Part shown: positions 36,329 through 45,994 of the stretch, one piece after another
Layout: every line of letters begins with the position of its first letter
How positions within the stretch are numbered: position 1 is the first letter of the stretch
Assembly (NCBI RefSeq): GCF_900106045.1
Contig: NZ_LT629802.1
Span: 2,914,001-2,978,000 of the forward strand
Origin: Pseudomonas mucidolens
GTDB taxonomy: Bacteria > Pseudomonadota > Gammaproteobacteria > Pseudomonadales > Pseudomonadaceae
Length of the DNA stretch: 64,000 nt
Reading direction: 5' to 3'
Notes under the pieces: generated by a model
The model's input: only the letters and a program-made list of their open reading frames with translations
Told to the model about the DNA's origin: nothing
Database searches by the model: none
Translations under genes and position numbers: made by a program

Positions 36329-37219
36329 ATGTTTCTTATGCAATACATCTCGGAGATTGATCATTTGCCCAGCTACCCGAGTATCGACACTGAAGTGCTG
36401 CGCACCTTCGTCGCCATCGCCGATCAAGGCGGTTTTACCCGCGCCGGCGAGCAGGTCAATCGCACACAGTCGGCGGTGAGCATGCAAATGAAGCGCCTGG
36501 AAGAAGACATCTTGCAACGCAAGCTCTTCGCCCGCGATGGCCGCCAGGTCAAGCTCACGCCCGAGGGCCAGGTATTGCTGGGGTATGCGCGGCGCATCCT
36601 GAAGTTGCACAGCGAGGTGTTCAATACGTTACGCGAGCCGCACATGGTCGGGCTGGTACGTATCGGGACACCGGATGATTACGTGATGCGCTTTTTGCCG
36701 GGCATCCTCAAGCGTTTTTCCAAAGCCTATCCCCTGATCCAGATTGAAATGCACTGCGAGGCGTCAACCATTCTGATGCAGCGCCAGGACCTGGACCTGA
36801 CCGTGATCAGCCGCGTACAAGGCGATGACATCGGCGAGTTGCTGCGGATTGAACGGTTGGCCTGGGCCGCATCGGCATGCTTCTGCGTGGAAGAGCACGC
36901 CACCCTGCCCCTGGCGGTGTCAGGCAGGGACTGTTTTGGCACCCAGTGGGCCTGCGCGGCGCTGGACGCACAGGGCCGTGAATATCGCCTGGCCTATCAC
37001 AGCTCAAACGGAGCCGCGATCCAGGCGGTGGTCGGCGCCGGCCTGGCGGTGACAGTCAGCATGGAAAGCCTGATAAGCGATGAACTGCGGGTCTTGGGGC
37101 CAGCCGAAGGGTTCCCGCCCTTGCCTTCGGCCAACCTGCGCCTGCTGCGCAACCCGCGCACCACTTCGCCGATCACCGAGTGCCTGGCGGACTACATCAT
37201 CGAAGGCTTCAAACTTTAA
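36329..37219 (+). CDS. LysR-family transcriptional regulator (LrhA-like)
   Basis: 296 residues from ATG 36329; ATG 36338 is equally possible as neither has a good ribosome site. N-terminal helix-turn-helix (DTEVLRTFVAIADQGGFTRAGEQVNRTQSAV split across two helices) and a LysR effector domain from about 95. The closest look-alikes are LrhA/PecT-type regulators of motility and surface traits. Divergent from the DUF1127 gene, which is a natural target candidate. The 3' end overlaps the TauE/SafE permease gene by 11 bases. Confidence 0.88.
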   Translation: MFLMQYISEIDHLPSYPSIDTEVLRTFVAIADQGGFTRAGEQVNRTQSAVSMQMKRLEEDILQRKLFARDGRQVKLTPEGQVLLGYARRILKLHSEVFNTLREPHMVGLVRIGTPDDYVMRFLPGILKRFSKAYPLIQIEMHCEASTILMQRQDLDLTVISRVQGDDIGELLRIERLAWAASACFCVEEHATLPLAVSGRDCFGTQWACAALDAQGREYRLAYHSSNGAAIQAVVGAGLAVTVSMESLISDELRVLGPAEGFPPLPSANLRLLRNPRTTSPITECLADYIIEGFKL

Positions 37220-37958
37220 ACATCAGCATCACCGCGCACACCACCAGGAAGCCGCAGAACAGACCGCGTAACCGCCGTTCGGGCAAGGCATGGGCCACCT
37301 TCACTCCCCAACTGATGCTCAGCAGGCCGCCAATGGCGAGGGGCACGCCGATCAGCCAGTCCACTTCATGGTGCCAGGCATAAGTCACCAGCGTGACACC
37401 GGTGCTGGGCAACGCCAAGGCCAGGGACAAGCCTTGGGCCACCACTTGGCTGGTGCCGAAAATACTGGTCAGGACCGGCGTCGCGACCACCGCGCCACCC
37501 ACCCCGAACAAACCGCCCATCGATCCCGATACCGCGCCCAGCACGCCAAGCCAGGGCCAGGAATAACGCATCTGCGTCGACCGCGGCGCATTCTGGGTGA
37601 ACATGCGCACCAGGTTATAGATCGACAACACCAGCAAAAATGCAATGAAGCCGATACGCATGACCCCGGCATCAATGCCCACCGCCCAGATTGATCCCAG
37701 CCAGGCGAAGCAAAAGCCCATCACCCCCAGCGGTAATGCGTGGCGCAGCTCAATGCGATTGCGCTGGTGATAGCGCCACAGCGCAAGCATCACATTCGGC
37801 ACGACCATTACCAGCGCCGTGCCCTGGGCGATTTGTTGGTCCAAACCAAACACCACCCCCAGGACCGGGATCGCAATCAAGCCGCCGCCAATGCCAAACA
37901 AGCCGCCAACCGTGCCCAATGCCAGGCCCAGCACTACATACATCGCCACATCAACCAC
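37209..37958 (-). CDS. TauE/SafE-family sulfite/organosulfonate exporter-like permease
   Basis: 249 residues from GTG 37958. About eight membrane helices with the two half-repeats typical of the family (TVGGLFGIGGGLIAIPVL near the start and SMGGLFGVGGAVVATPVL in the middle). Members export sulfoacetate, sulfite and similar anions, but most are unassigned. Divergent from a LysR gene that may control it, with about 110 bases between starts. Confidence 0.9.
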   Translation of the reverse strand: MVDVAMYVVLGLALGTVGGLFGIGGGLIAIPVLGVVFGLDQQIAQGTALVMVVPNVMLALWRYHQRNRIELRHALPLGVMGFCFAWLGSIWAVGIDAGVMRIGFIAFLLVLSIYNLVRMFTQNAPRSTQMRYSWPWLGVLGAVSGSMGGLFGVGGAVVATPVLTSIFGTSQVVAQGLSLALALPSTGVTLVTYAWHHEVDWLIGVPLAIGGLLSISWGVKVAHALPERRLRGLFCGFLVVCAVMLMFKV

Positions 37959-38067
37959 AACGTCTTACTCCACCGACACAATCGCTGCATGCTACGCCGT
38001 CAGGTCTGGCAGGGAAACGCACAGCAGCGCACAATGGCTGTGCCGATTTCGCACAAGCAGTACTGTA

Positions 38068-39018
38068 ATGAACCCTAATACCTTGACCGATCAATTGGGC
38101 CTGTTTCTTGATGTCCTGGAGGCTGGGAGCTTTTCCGCCGCGGCCCGCCGCCATCCATTGACCCCTTCGGCTGTAGCCCGGCGCATTGATAACCTGGAAA
38201 ACTCCGTAGGCAGCCGATTGTTTCTGCGCAACACCCACGCGGTAGTCCCCACGCCTGCCGGCCTGGCGTTTGCCGAACGGGCGCGGCGGATCGTTCGCGA
38301 ACTGCAACTGGCCCGGGCCGAAGCCGTGTCCTTGAGTCATGCGCCTGAAGGCCTTATACGCGTGGACGCCCCCGCCGCCTTCGGCCGACGGCATCTGGCG
38401 CCAGCCATCGCGGACTTTCTCACGGTGTACCCGGGATTGGACGTACATTTGCACCTGATCGATAGCTTCGTCGACATGCAGGGCGAGCACCTGGGAAAGG
38501 TCGATCTGGTGCTACGCGCGGGCCATATCGTCGATAGCCGGCTGATCGCTACGCCCTTGGCCAGCATCGTGCGGATCGCCTGTGCCAGCCCGGCGTACCT
38601 GAAAAATCGTGGCACGCCGACTCATCCGAGGCAGTTGAATGAGCATGACGGCCTCGATTGGGAGGGCTTGGCCCCGCTATTTGCCTGGCGTTTCGAGCTG
38701 GATGGGCGCAAGAACACTTTTCGTCCGCAACGCATACGCATGAGCGCCAATAATGCCGAGGCATTGTTGTCTGGCGCCCTGGCGGGGCTGGGCATCGCAC
38801 ATCTGCCGACATGGCTGGCGAGTGAGTACCTGGTACGCGGCGAATTGGTGCCGTTGTTTTGCGAAAATGGCCTGCCTAATCCCGAAACTGCCGGCATTTA
38901 TGCGCTGCGCCTGGAACAACAGGCCAATGCGCGCAGTCGCTTGTTGTTGGAATACCTCAAGGCCCGTTTCAGCCCGGTTCCGCCCTGGGATCTGGCGTTG
39001 CAAAGCGGCTTGGGCTGA
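38068..39018 (+). CDS. LysR-family transcriptional regulator
   Basis: 316 residues from ATG 38068. Helix-turn-helix LGLFLDVLEAGSFSAAARRHPLTPSAVARRI and a C-terminal effector domain (about 95-300) of the AaeR/DsdC-like subgroup (VDAPAAFGRRHLAP, VDLVLRAGHI). Divergent from the TauE/SafE permease, so that gene is the likeliest target. No inducer can be inferred. Confidence 0.9.
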   Translation: MNPNTLTDQLGLFLDVLEAGSFSAAARRHPLTPSAVARRIDNLENSVGSRLFLRNTHAVVPTPAGLAFAERARRIVRELQLARAEAVSLSHAPEGLIRVDAPAAFGRRHLAPAIADFLTVYPGLDVHLHLIDSFVDMQGEHLGKVDLVLRAGHIVDSRLIATPLASIVRIACASPAYLKNRGTPTHPRQLNEHDGLDWEGLAPLFAWRFELDGRKNTFRPQRIRMSANNAEALLSGALAGLGIAHLPTWLASEYLVRGELVPLFCENGLPNPETAGIYALRLEQQANARSRLLLEYLKARFSPVPPWDLALQSGLG

Positions 39019-39095
39019 TCGTCCGGACAGAATTATCTGGCGCGTTAAAGATTTGCCCGCTAGATTCCAAATCAACTGCGTTTTAAGGCACCGCC

Positions 39096-39548
39096 ATGAC
39101 CAAGACCTCTGACCCATGCGAATCTCTGTTGCTGGGAAACCAACTGTGTTTTGCCCTGCACTCCACGTCCTTGCTGATGACCAAGGTCTACAAACCCCTG
39201 CTCCAAGCCTTGGGCCTGACCTACCCGCAATACCTGGCCATGATGGTGCTGTGGGAAGAGGACGGCCTGACCGTGGGCGAGATCAGCAACCGCCTGCTGA
39301 CCGATCCAGGTTCCCTCACCCCTTTGCTCAAGCGCCTGGAAGCGGAAGGCCTGCTGAGCCGCACGCGCAGCCGGGAAGATGAACGGGTGGTAGTGGTGCA
39401 ACTGACCGAAACCGGCCGATCCTTGCGAGACAAAGCCATGGATATTCCTCAATGCATCCTCGGCGCGAGTGGGTTGAACATGGAGCAGTTGCGCAAACTG
39501 CAAACCGACTTGCTGGCGTTGCGCGGCAACCTGCAAGGCAGCCTCTAG
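39096..39548 (+). CDS. ohrR: organic hydroperoxide resistance regulator OhrR
   Basis: 150 residues. LLLGNQLCFALHST places Cys18 at the reactive position, with a second cysteine (MDIPQCILGASG) in the C-terminal part, the two-Cys OhrR type. MarR winged helix: LLTDPGSLTPLLKRLEAEGLL and RTRSREDERVVVV. It represses ohr until organic hydroperoxides oxidise Cys18. It lies upstream of ohr in the same direction with a 251-base gap holding repeats and operator boxes. Confidence 0.94.
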   Translation: MTKTSDPCESLLLGNQLCFALHSTSLLMTKVYKPLLQALGLTYPQYLAMMVLWEEDGLTVGEISNRLLTDPGSLTPLLKRLEAEGLLSRTRSREDERVVVVQLTETGRSLRDKAMDIPQCILGASGLNMEQLRKLQTDLLALRGNLQGSL

Positions 39549-39570
39549 CCCTGCTGCTGATCAGTTAAAC

Positions 39571-39662
39571 GAGCGCGTGCTTGCTCGCCAGAAACATCAA
39601 CGAAAACGCGTGCATCCTGGCTAAACGCGGCGCCTTTGAATTCTTCGCGAGCAAGCACGCTC
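39571..39662. repeat. degenerate REP pair D (gtgcttgctcgc type)
   Basis: GAGCGCGTGCTTGCTCGC at 39571-39588 and its imperfect inverse GCGAGCAAGCACGCTC at 39647-39662, followed by CCTACA. It is a related but diverged copy of REP class C, between ohrR and ohr. Confidence 0.65.
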
Positions 39663-39714
39663 CTACAACAGGCCAACCACGCTTTGATGAGGGAATTTTT
39701 TTAAAATTTATCTT

Positions 39715-39778
39715 GCGCACTAAACATTAGCGCGATACATTTACCTCGCCACTTACTTAGCGCGCTAAATTTTAGCGC
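39715..39778. promoter_or_regulatory. candidate OhrR operator boxes
   Basis: Two similar 19-base boxes, GCGCACTAAACATTAGCGC (39715-39733) and GCGCGCTAAATTTTAGCGC (39760-39778), 45 bases apart, just before the ohr Shine-Dalgarno site. The second has 8-base inverted arms GCGCTAAA / TTTAGCGC around one T. Position and AT-rich palindrome fit an OhrR-regulated promoter. Confidence 0.7.
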
Positions 39779-39799
39779 AAAAACAGGGAGGAATTACCC

Positions 39800-40219
39800 A
39801 TGCAAACGCTCTATACCGCAGTAGCCACCGCCACCGGCGGCCGTGATGGTCGCGCCGTTTCCAGCGACAACGTCCTCGACGTCAAACTTGCTACTCCCAA
39901 AGAACTGGGCGGTGCCGGTGGTCAGGCCACCAACCCTGAACAACTGTTTGCCGCCGGTTATTCCGCTTGCTTTATCGGTGCCCTGAAATTCGTCGCCAGC
40001 CAGAGCAAACGCAAGATCCCTGACGACGCATCAATCACCGCACATGTCGGCATCGGCCAGATTCCCGGTGGTTTCGGCCTGGATATCGACTTGCACGTCA
40101 ACCTGCCCGGCTTGACTCAGACCGACGCGCAGAGTCTGGTCGAGGCGGCCCACCAGGTTTGCCCTTACTCCAACGCCACACGTGGCAACGTCGATGTGCG
40201 CCTGCACGTAACCGTCTAA
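39800..40219 (+). CDS. ohr: organic hydroperoxide resistance protein Ohr
   Basis: 139 residues. Begins QTLYTAVATATGGRDGRAVS and has the two peroxidatic/resolving cysteines in AAGYSACFIGAL and AHQVCPYSNAT. OsmC/Ohr-fold thiol peroxidase acting on fatty-acid and other organic hydroperoxides, reduced by lipoylated proteins. GGGAGG gives a strong ribosome site. Under the OhrR boxes above. Confidence 0.97.
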   Translation: MQTLYTAVATATGGRDGRAVSSDNVLDVKLATPKELGGAGGQATNPEQLFAAGYSACFIGALKFVASQSKRKIPDDASITAHVGIGQIPGGFGLDIDLHVNLPGLTQTDAQSLVEAAHQVCPYSNATRGNVDVRLHVTV

Positions 40220-40244
40220 TCCCAATCCCACACCGGAAAAGATC

Positions 40245-41261
40245 ATGAACACATTTGGCAAAACCCTGACTGGCACTGTGCTCACCCTGTCCATTTCCAG
40301 CGCCTTTGCAGCAGGCACGGATGTCGAGCACAACACCCAGGCGTTTCTCGATGCATTGAACAGCGGTACCGGCAAGCCGATTGAACAGCTGGCGCCCGAG
40401 CAAGCCCGCGCCGTGCTCAGCGGCGCCCAGGCCGGGGTGAAGCTGACTCTGCCCAAAGCTGACATCAGCCAGAAAACCATCCAAGTCGATGGCCAGCCCC
40501 TGGACCTGACGATCGTGCGTCCGGCAGGCGTCAAAGGGGCATTGCCCGTGTTCATGTTCTTCCACGGTGGCGGTTGGGTGCTGGGCGATTTCCCGACGCA
40601 CGAACGGCTGGTACGCGATCTGGTCGTGGGTTCGGGGGCCGCGGCGGTATTCGTCAACTACACGCCGTCCCCGGAAGCGCGTTATCCCGTTGCCATCAAC
40701 CAGGCGTACGGCGCCACCCGGTGGGTGGCCGAGCATGGCAAAGAGATTAACGTCGACGGTAAGCGCCTGGCGGTCGCCGGTAACAGCGTTGGCGGTAATA
40801 TGGCGGCGGTGGTCAGCCTGATGGCCAAGGACAAGGGCACCCCGGCGCTGAAGTTTCAACTGTTGCTATGGCCTGTGACCGACGCCAACTTTGAAACGGC
40901 GTCCTACAACCAATATGCCGAAGGCCATTTCCTGAGCAAAAACATGATGAAATGGTTCTGGGACAACTACACCACCGACGCCAAGCAGCGCGCCGAGATT
41001 TATGCCTCGCCGCTGCGTGCGACGCCCGCACAACTCAAAGGCCTGCCGCCCGCCCTGGTGCAAACCGCTGGCGCCGACGTATTGCGCGATGAAGGTGAAG
41101 CCTATGCCCGCAAACTGGATGAGGCTGGCGTAGCTGTCACGTCGGTGCGCTACAACGGCATGATCCACGACTACGGCTTGCTCAACGTGGTCAGCCAGGT
41201 TCCTGCGGTGCGCTCCGCCCTGTCGCAAGCGTCGGAAGAACTCAAGCGACACCTGAAATAG
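40245..41261 (+). CDS. secreted alpha/beta hydrolase (HSL-family esterase)
   Basis: 338 residues with a signal peptide (LTGTVLTLSISSAFAAGT, cleavage after AFA about 24), so periplasmic or secreted. Oxyanion motif FFHGGGWVLGD, nucleophile elbow VAGNSVGGNMAAV (GNSVGG instead of the usual GDSAGG), and the histidine in GMIHDYGLLN. A carboxylesterase/lipase of the hormone-sensitive-lipase group. It starts 25 bases after ohr in the same direction, so it is probably co-expressed under OhrR control. Substrate unknown. Confidence 0.88.
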   Translation: MNTFGKTLTGTVLTLSISSAFAAGTDVEHNTQAFLDALNSGTGKPIEQLAPEQARAVLSGAQAGVKLTLPKADISQKTIQVDGQPLDLTIVRPAGVKGALPVFMFFHGGGWVLGDFPTHERLVRDLVVGSGAAAVFVNYTPSPEARYPVAINQAYGATRWVAEHGKEINVDGKRLAVAGNSVGGNMAAVVSLMAKDKGTPALKFQLLLWPVTDANFETASYNQYAEGHFLSKNMMKWFWDNYTTDAKQRAEIYASPLRATPAQLKGLPPALVQTAGADVLRDEGEAYARKLDEAGVAVTSVRYNGMIHDYGLLNVVSQVPAVRSALSQASEELKRHLK

Positions 41262-41587
41262 CCACATGCCGCAAAAACCGCGCACAAGAAAAAGCCCGAC
41301 ACACTGGTCGCAATGTTGTTCAGTTAAGCAAGTGAAGCGCCTGTTACCGCTCTTGTGGCGAGGGGGCTTGCCGGAACGCCGTATCGCCCCCGTTGGGCTG
41401 CGCAGCAGCCCTCAAACCTGCCACCCCGGTTTGACTAGACGACCGGGGAGGCCTTTTAGGGGCTGCTGCGCAGCCCAACGGGGGACAAGCCCCCTCGCCA
41501 CAGAAGGGTGTTCGGCACGCGACTTTCTTAACTGAACAGCATTACGACACACTGGTCGGGCTTTCTTTCGTAGCGGTGACGCCGGAA
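41262..41587. other. intergenic region with REP doublet B
   Basis: About 325 bases between the esterase and the convergent efp gene, filled mostly by the REP doublet at 41355-41501. No gene supported. Confidence 0.6.
41355..41501. repeat. REP doublet (REPIN-like) B
   Basis: Left arm 41355-41411 and right arm 41460-41501. The arms match those of doublet A except that the left arm contains a 16-base segment, CCGGAACGCCGTATCG (41371-41386), absent from the right arm and from doublet A. The paired segment flanking it is otherwise perfectly inverted. Confidence 0.88.
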
Positions 41588-42160
41588 TTACTTCTTGGCG
41601 CGACCTTTGTACGAACCACCTTCACGGGTGTCGATCTCGATCATGTCGTCGATTTCGACGAAATCGGCCACTTGCAGTTCGGTACCGTTAGCCAGCTTGG
41701 CAGCCTTCATCACTTTGCCCGACGTATCGCCGCGAGCGGAACCTTCGGTGTAGGCAACCTTACGCACGATAGTGGTCGGCAGCTCTACGGAAACCAGGCG
41801 CTCTTCGAAGAAAACAGCTTCGCAGACGTCGGTCATGCCTTCTTCGATGAATGGCAGAACGGCCTCGAGGTCTTCGGCGTTCAGCTCGTACATGGTGTAG
41901 TCGGTGGTGTCCATGAACGTGTAGGTGTCGCCGCTGATGAAGGACAGGGTCGCTTCTTTGCGGTCGAGGATCACGTCGTCCAGTTTGTCATCGGCGCTGT
42001 AGACGATTTCGGTCTTGTAACCGGTCAGCAGGTTCTTCAGCTTGGTCTTCATGATTGCGCTGTTACGACCAGACTTGGTGAACTCAGCTTTCTGAACCAG
42101 CCAAGGGTCGTTTTCGAGACGGATCACTGTACCGGGTTTCAGTTCTTTACCAGTTTTCAT
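41588..42160 (-). CDS. efp: translation elongation factor P
   Basis: 190 residues, usual length. [19 protein letters not shown] begins domain I; the tip residue is Arg32 in [14 protein letters not shown], the type rhamnosylated by EarP rather than lysinylated by EpmA. Domains II/III follow with [14 protein letters not shown]. It relieves ribosome stalling at polyprolines. Divergent from earP is not the case: earP lies upstream on the same strand, 49 bases from the efp start, suggesting an earP-efp operon. Confidence 0.98.
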   Translation of the reverse strand: MKTGKELKPGTVIRLENDPWLVQKAEFTKSGRNSAIMKTKLKNLLTGYKTEIVYSADDKLDDVILDRKEATLSFISGDTYTFMDTTDYTMYELNAEDLEAVLPFIEEGMTDVCEAVFFEERLVSVELPTTIVRKVAYTEGSARGDTSGKVMKAAKLANGTELQVADFVEIDDMIEIDTREGGSYKGRAKK

Positions 42161-42209
42161 TGCGTATATCCGAAATTTGGATGGGATTTACAAAAATCAA
42201 GGTCGCGTA

Positions 42210-43343
42210 TCATATCCAACTTTCATAAAACTGTACCAGCGCCGTCGCAAGATCGGCCTGCAAGCCTCGTTCCAGACACCATTTTTCGGCGTGTTGTGTC
42301 ACTTGCGGCCAGTGTTCAAGCAGCCTAGTCCAGCTTTCCGCCATGTCGCCATCGGCATTCCAGGCTTGCCAAAGGGCAATCAACGCGGCTTTCGCGGCCG
42401 GGGACAAGCCTTCGGTGTAGAGGGCAAGAAAGGCATCGAGCTTGTCCAGGTGAATGTCTTCGTCCTGACGGTAGATGTGCCATAACAGCGGGCGCCCGGC
42501 CCATTGCGCACGCACGAAAGAGTCTTCGCCGCGTACCGCGTTGAAATCACAGCACCATAACAGGCGGTCGTATTGCTCCTGGCGCATGAAGGGCAGCACC
42601 TGCACGGTCAAGGCGCCTCGTCGGTGCACGTCACCCACCGCCAGCGCCTCGACTTCCAGCCAAGCCTGCAGGTCACCGAGGATGCGTCCTTCCGGCACTA
42701 ACAGATGCGTGGCTTGCAGTTGCGCCGCCAGCACTTCCAGCCAACTGGCCAGCCCGGTATTTTCGTAGGCGAACAGCGAGATTAAGCGCGTGCCTGCCAT
42801 AGGAAACACACCCAGCGATTGCAGGAATTGTTGCTGCGCCTGAGGGTCACGCTGAAACGCCTGACGTCGATCGACCAACCCAGTCTCGCGTAACAAGCCC
42901 CCCGTGCCTGGACCAAATCCCGGAAAGAAGAAGTACTTTTGCACACCCTTGAATTTCACCGACGGCAGGCCGTGACAGCCCACCACCCACTCCTCGGCGC
43001 TCAAATAATCCAGGTTCATCCACAACGGCACGCGTTCACGCTGCGCCATGCCTTCCATATAGTCATGGGGCAACTGACAGGCAAATGCAGCAATCACCAC
43101 ATCCGCAGGCTCGGTGGTCGTCCAGTTCCGCGGCCAGTGACGCACGTCCACGCCCTCCTGCCATTGCTGTGTCAACTGCACATCCACCTCGGGACACATG
43201 CGCTCGAAGGCGCGCAAGTCATCGACCCACAACCGCACCGCGCAGGCGTGTTCCGCCGCCAACTGCCGGGCAAGGCGCCAGGTCACGCCGATGTCGCCAA
43301 AGTTATCCACGACGCTGCAAAAAATATCCCAGCGGGCTTTCAT
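42210..43343 (-). CDS. earP: EF-P arginine rhamnosyltransferase EarP
   Basis: 377 residues from ATG 43343, with GGAG six bases upstream. Starts KARWDIFCSVVDNFGDIGVTWRLARQL, the EarP N-terminus with the conserved Asp residues (DNFGDIG), and has RGEDSFVRAQWAGRPLLWHIYRQDEDIH near the C-terminus, the TDP-rhamnose site. A GT-B glycosyltransferase that adds rhamnose to Arg32 of EF-P. Directly upstream of efp on the same strand. Confidence 0.96.
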   Translation of the reverse strand: MKARWDIFCSVVDNFGDIGVTWRLARQLAAEHACAVRLWVDDLRAFERMCPEVDVQLTQQWQEGVDVRHWPRNWTTTEPADVVIAAFACQLPHDYMEGMAQRERVPLWMNLDYLSAEEWVVGCHGLPSVKFKGVQKYFFFPGFGPGTGGLLRETGLVDRRQAFQRDPQAQQQFLQSLGVFPMAGTRLISLFAYENTGLASWLEVLAAQLQATHLLVPEGRILGDLQAWLEVEALAVGDVHRRGALTVQVLPFMRQEQYDRLLWCCDFNAVRGEDSFVRAQWAGRPLLWHIYRQDEDIHLDKLDAFLALYTEGLSPAAKAALIALWQAWNADGDMAESWTRLLEHWPQVTQHAEKWCLERGLQADLATALVQFYESWI

Positions 43344-43475
43344 TCCGGGCTCCACCACTCAAAGGCTCGATTGTCCGCATAAATGTGGCAATGCAGAAGG
43401 GTTGATAGGGATTATTCTGCAAAGAGGCTGTGCGACAATCCGCAACGTGCCGAAGATGCCCGCCTGGAGGCCATC

Positions 43476-43844
43476 ATGTCTGAACGCCCGTTATCGATGC
43501 TCAAGCTCAGTATCGGCATTGCCCTGGGCCTGTGGCTGGGTTTTATCGCCATCGCGCTGACCGGCTGGCTGGCTACTCGCTATTTTCCCGGGCTTCCCCT
43601 GGCGCCACTTGCCGAGGTCATTCAACAGCCAGGCAAGACGCCGCCCGCGGTTGCCGAACCGCCAGATCGAATGTTTGAGCAATACCAGGAAAACCTGCGC
43701 AAACAGGAACAACAACAGACACTGGACCAGGCCCGCAATAATTCGCGCAACCTGTCCAACCCCAAATGCCAGTTCTGGCTCCAGCAGGACCAGAACGCCC
43801 CCAGCGAAAAAACCCGGGCCAATGTCCTGCAATTTTGTGATTGA
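43476..43844 (+). CDS. membrane-anchored hypothetical protein
   Basis: 122 residues from ATG 43476 (GGAGG six bases upstream). One membrane helix (about 10-34, IGIALGLWLGFIAIALTGWLA), then a proline-rich stretch and a charged, glutamine-rich helix (FEQYQENLRKQEQQQTLDQARN), ending CQFWLQQDQ ... RANVLQFCD with two cysteines. Likely N-terminus inside, tail in the periplasm. I do not recognise a family. The next gene starts 14 bases after its stop, so the two look like an operon. Confidence 0.8.
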   Translation: MSERPLSMLKLSIGIALGLWLGFIAIALTGWLATRYFPGLPLAPLAEVIQQPGKTPPAVAEPPDRMFEQYQENLRKQEQQQTLDQARNNSRNLSNPKCQFWLQQDQNAPSEKTRANVLQFCD

Positions 43845-43858
43845 TCAGAAAGCTTTCC

Positions 43859-44341
43859 ATGAATAAACACGCCGTGCACCAACTGATCCTGAAAAAACTC
43901 GTCGCCGATCTCGATGTCGCCCAGCGCGCCGCGCAAACCGCCTATGAAACCGCGACCCATGAAGAAAATATCGCCGAAAACAAGTACGACACCTTAGGCC
44001 TGGAGGCCTCTTATCTCGCCGCCGGGCAAGCCAAGCGAGTCGAAGAAATCAAGCAAGCGCTGACGCTTTGCCAGAACCTGAGCCTGCGCGCCTACGATGA
44101 GCAGCGCGGAATTGAAATGGGTTCGCTGTTGGGGCTCGAGGATGAGCAGGGTCGCCAGCAGTGGCTGTTCCTGGCGCCGGATGCAGCAGGCTTGAAAGTG
44201 GACGTGGTCGGGCAACCGGTGACCGTCATCACCCCACGCTCACCGCTGGGCAACAGCCTGCTGGGCAAGTTCGAAGAGGATGAGGTGGAGATTGTGGTGG
44301 CAGGCGCTCGGCAACAGTTCGCTGTTACCGAGGTCAAGTGA
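43859..44341 (+). CDS. GreA/GreB-like transcription factor
   Basis: 160 residues from ATG 43859. N-terminal coiled-coil region (LKKLVADLDVAQRAAQTAYETATHEENIAENKYDT spread over two helices) followed by a GreA/GreB C-terminal FKBP-like domain (VVGQPVTVITPRSPLGNSLLGKFEEDEVEI). The helical hairpin is shorter and has a different tip from classical GreA. Members bind RNA polymerase in the secondary channel; whether it promotes cleavage is unknown. The true greB of this window is at 55793-56266. Confidence 0.8.
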   Translation: MNKHAVHQLILKKLVADLDVAQRAAQTAYETATHEENIAENKYDTLGLEASYLAAGQAKRVEEIKQALTLCQNLSLRAYDEQRGIEMGSLLGLEDEQGRQQWLFLAPDAAGLKVDVVGQPVTVITPRSPLGNSLLGKFEEDEVEIVVAGARQQFAVTEVK

Positions 44342-44346
44342 GCCAA

Positions 44347-45330
<984 letters not shown>

Positions 45331-45423
45331 TCAAGCAGATAGACGCCATGAGTATCAGCGACGATATATAACTATATTAAAGGTAACGAAGACAAATCTA
45401 GAACTTTTTTATCGTTTTTTCCC

Positions 45424-45924
45424 TCACACATCATCACTGCGCCGACACTGCAACAACGGCACCAGATACACTGGCACCTCGGACAACTGCAACACCCGGG
45501 CAGCGGTGCGCCCCAAGGGGGTGGCGACACCCGGCCCCTGACTGTGACTACCTACGATCAATAAATCCACAGAGAGTTTCTCTGCCTGGACGAGAATCGC
45601 TTGGGCAGGATCGCCCTGGATCACCCGTACCGACCGAATCAACAACAAGTCCTGCTCCCCATCCGCCAGTTCCTCACGAAAGCTGTCCAGTACGCGCTGC
45701 TCAATACTCGCCATCACCCTCTTCAACCCCTGGGCCTGCCAATCATTGAGAGCCTCGTCATCAAGATAGCTTTGCAGTACGGATTCGGCGAACAAGCCGA
45801 TGGGCTCGACCACATGAACCACATACAGGTCAGCCTTGAACGTTCGCGCCATCGCCAGTGCGTGCTGCATCACATAAGGCGCATACAGACCGAGGTCAGT
45901 GGCGTACAACATCGAACGAATCAT
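45424..45924 (-). CDS. universal stress protein family protein
   Basis: 166 residues from ATG 45924 (AGGAGG upstream). Starts IRSMLYATDLGLYAPYVMQHALAMARTF and ends with VDLLIVGSHSQGPGVATPLGRTAARVLQLSEVPVYLVP, the ATP-binding GxxGxxxxGSTA-like motif of UspA proteins. A single Usp domain. Upstream of cysB on the same strand. Confidence 0.93.
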   Translation of the reverse strand: MIRSMLYATDLGLYAPYVMQHALAMARTFKADLYVVHVVEPIGLFAESVLQSYLDDEALNDWQAQGLKRVMASIEQRVLDSFREELADGEQDLLLIRSVRVIQGDPAQAILVQAEKLSVDLLIVGSHSQGPGVATPLGRTAARVLQLSEVPVYLVPLLQCRRSDDV

Positions 45925-45994
45925 AGAACCTCCTGGTGTGCCAGGATGGCGGGGATTGCTTCAGCTTAGCAGCGCCTTTGAGATTTCGATGGAC

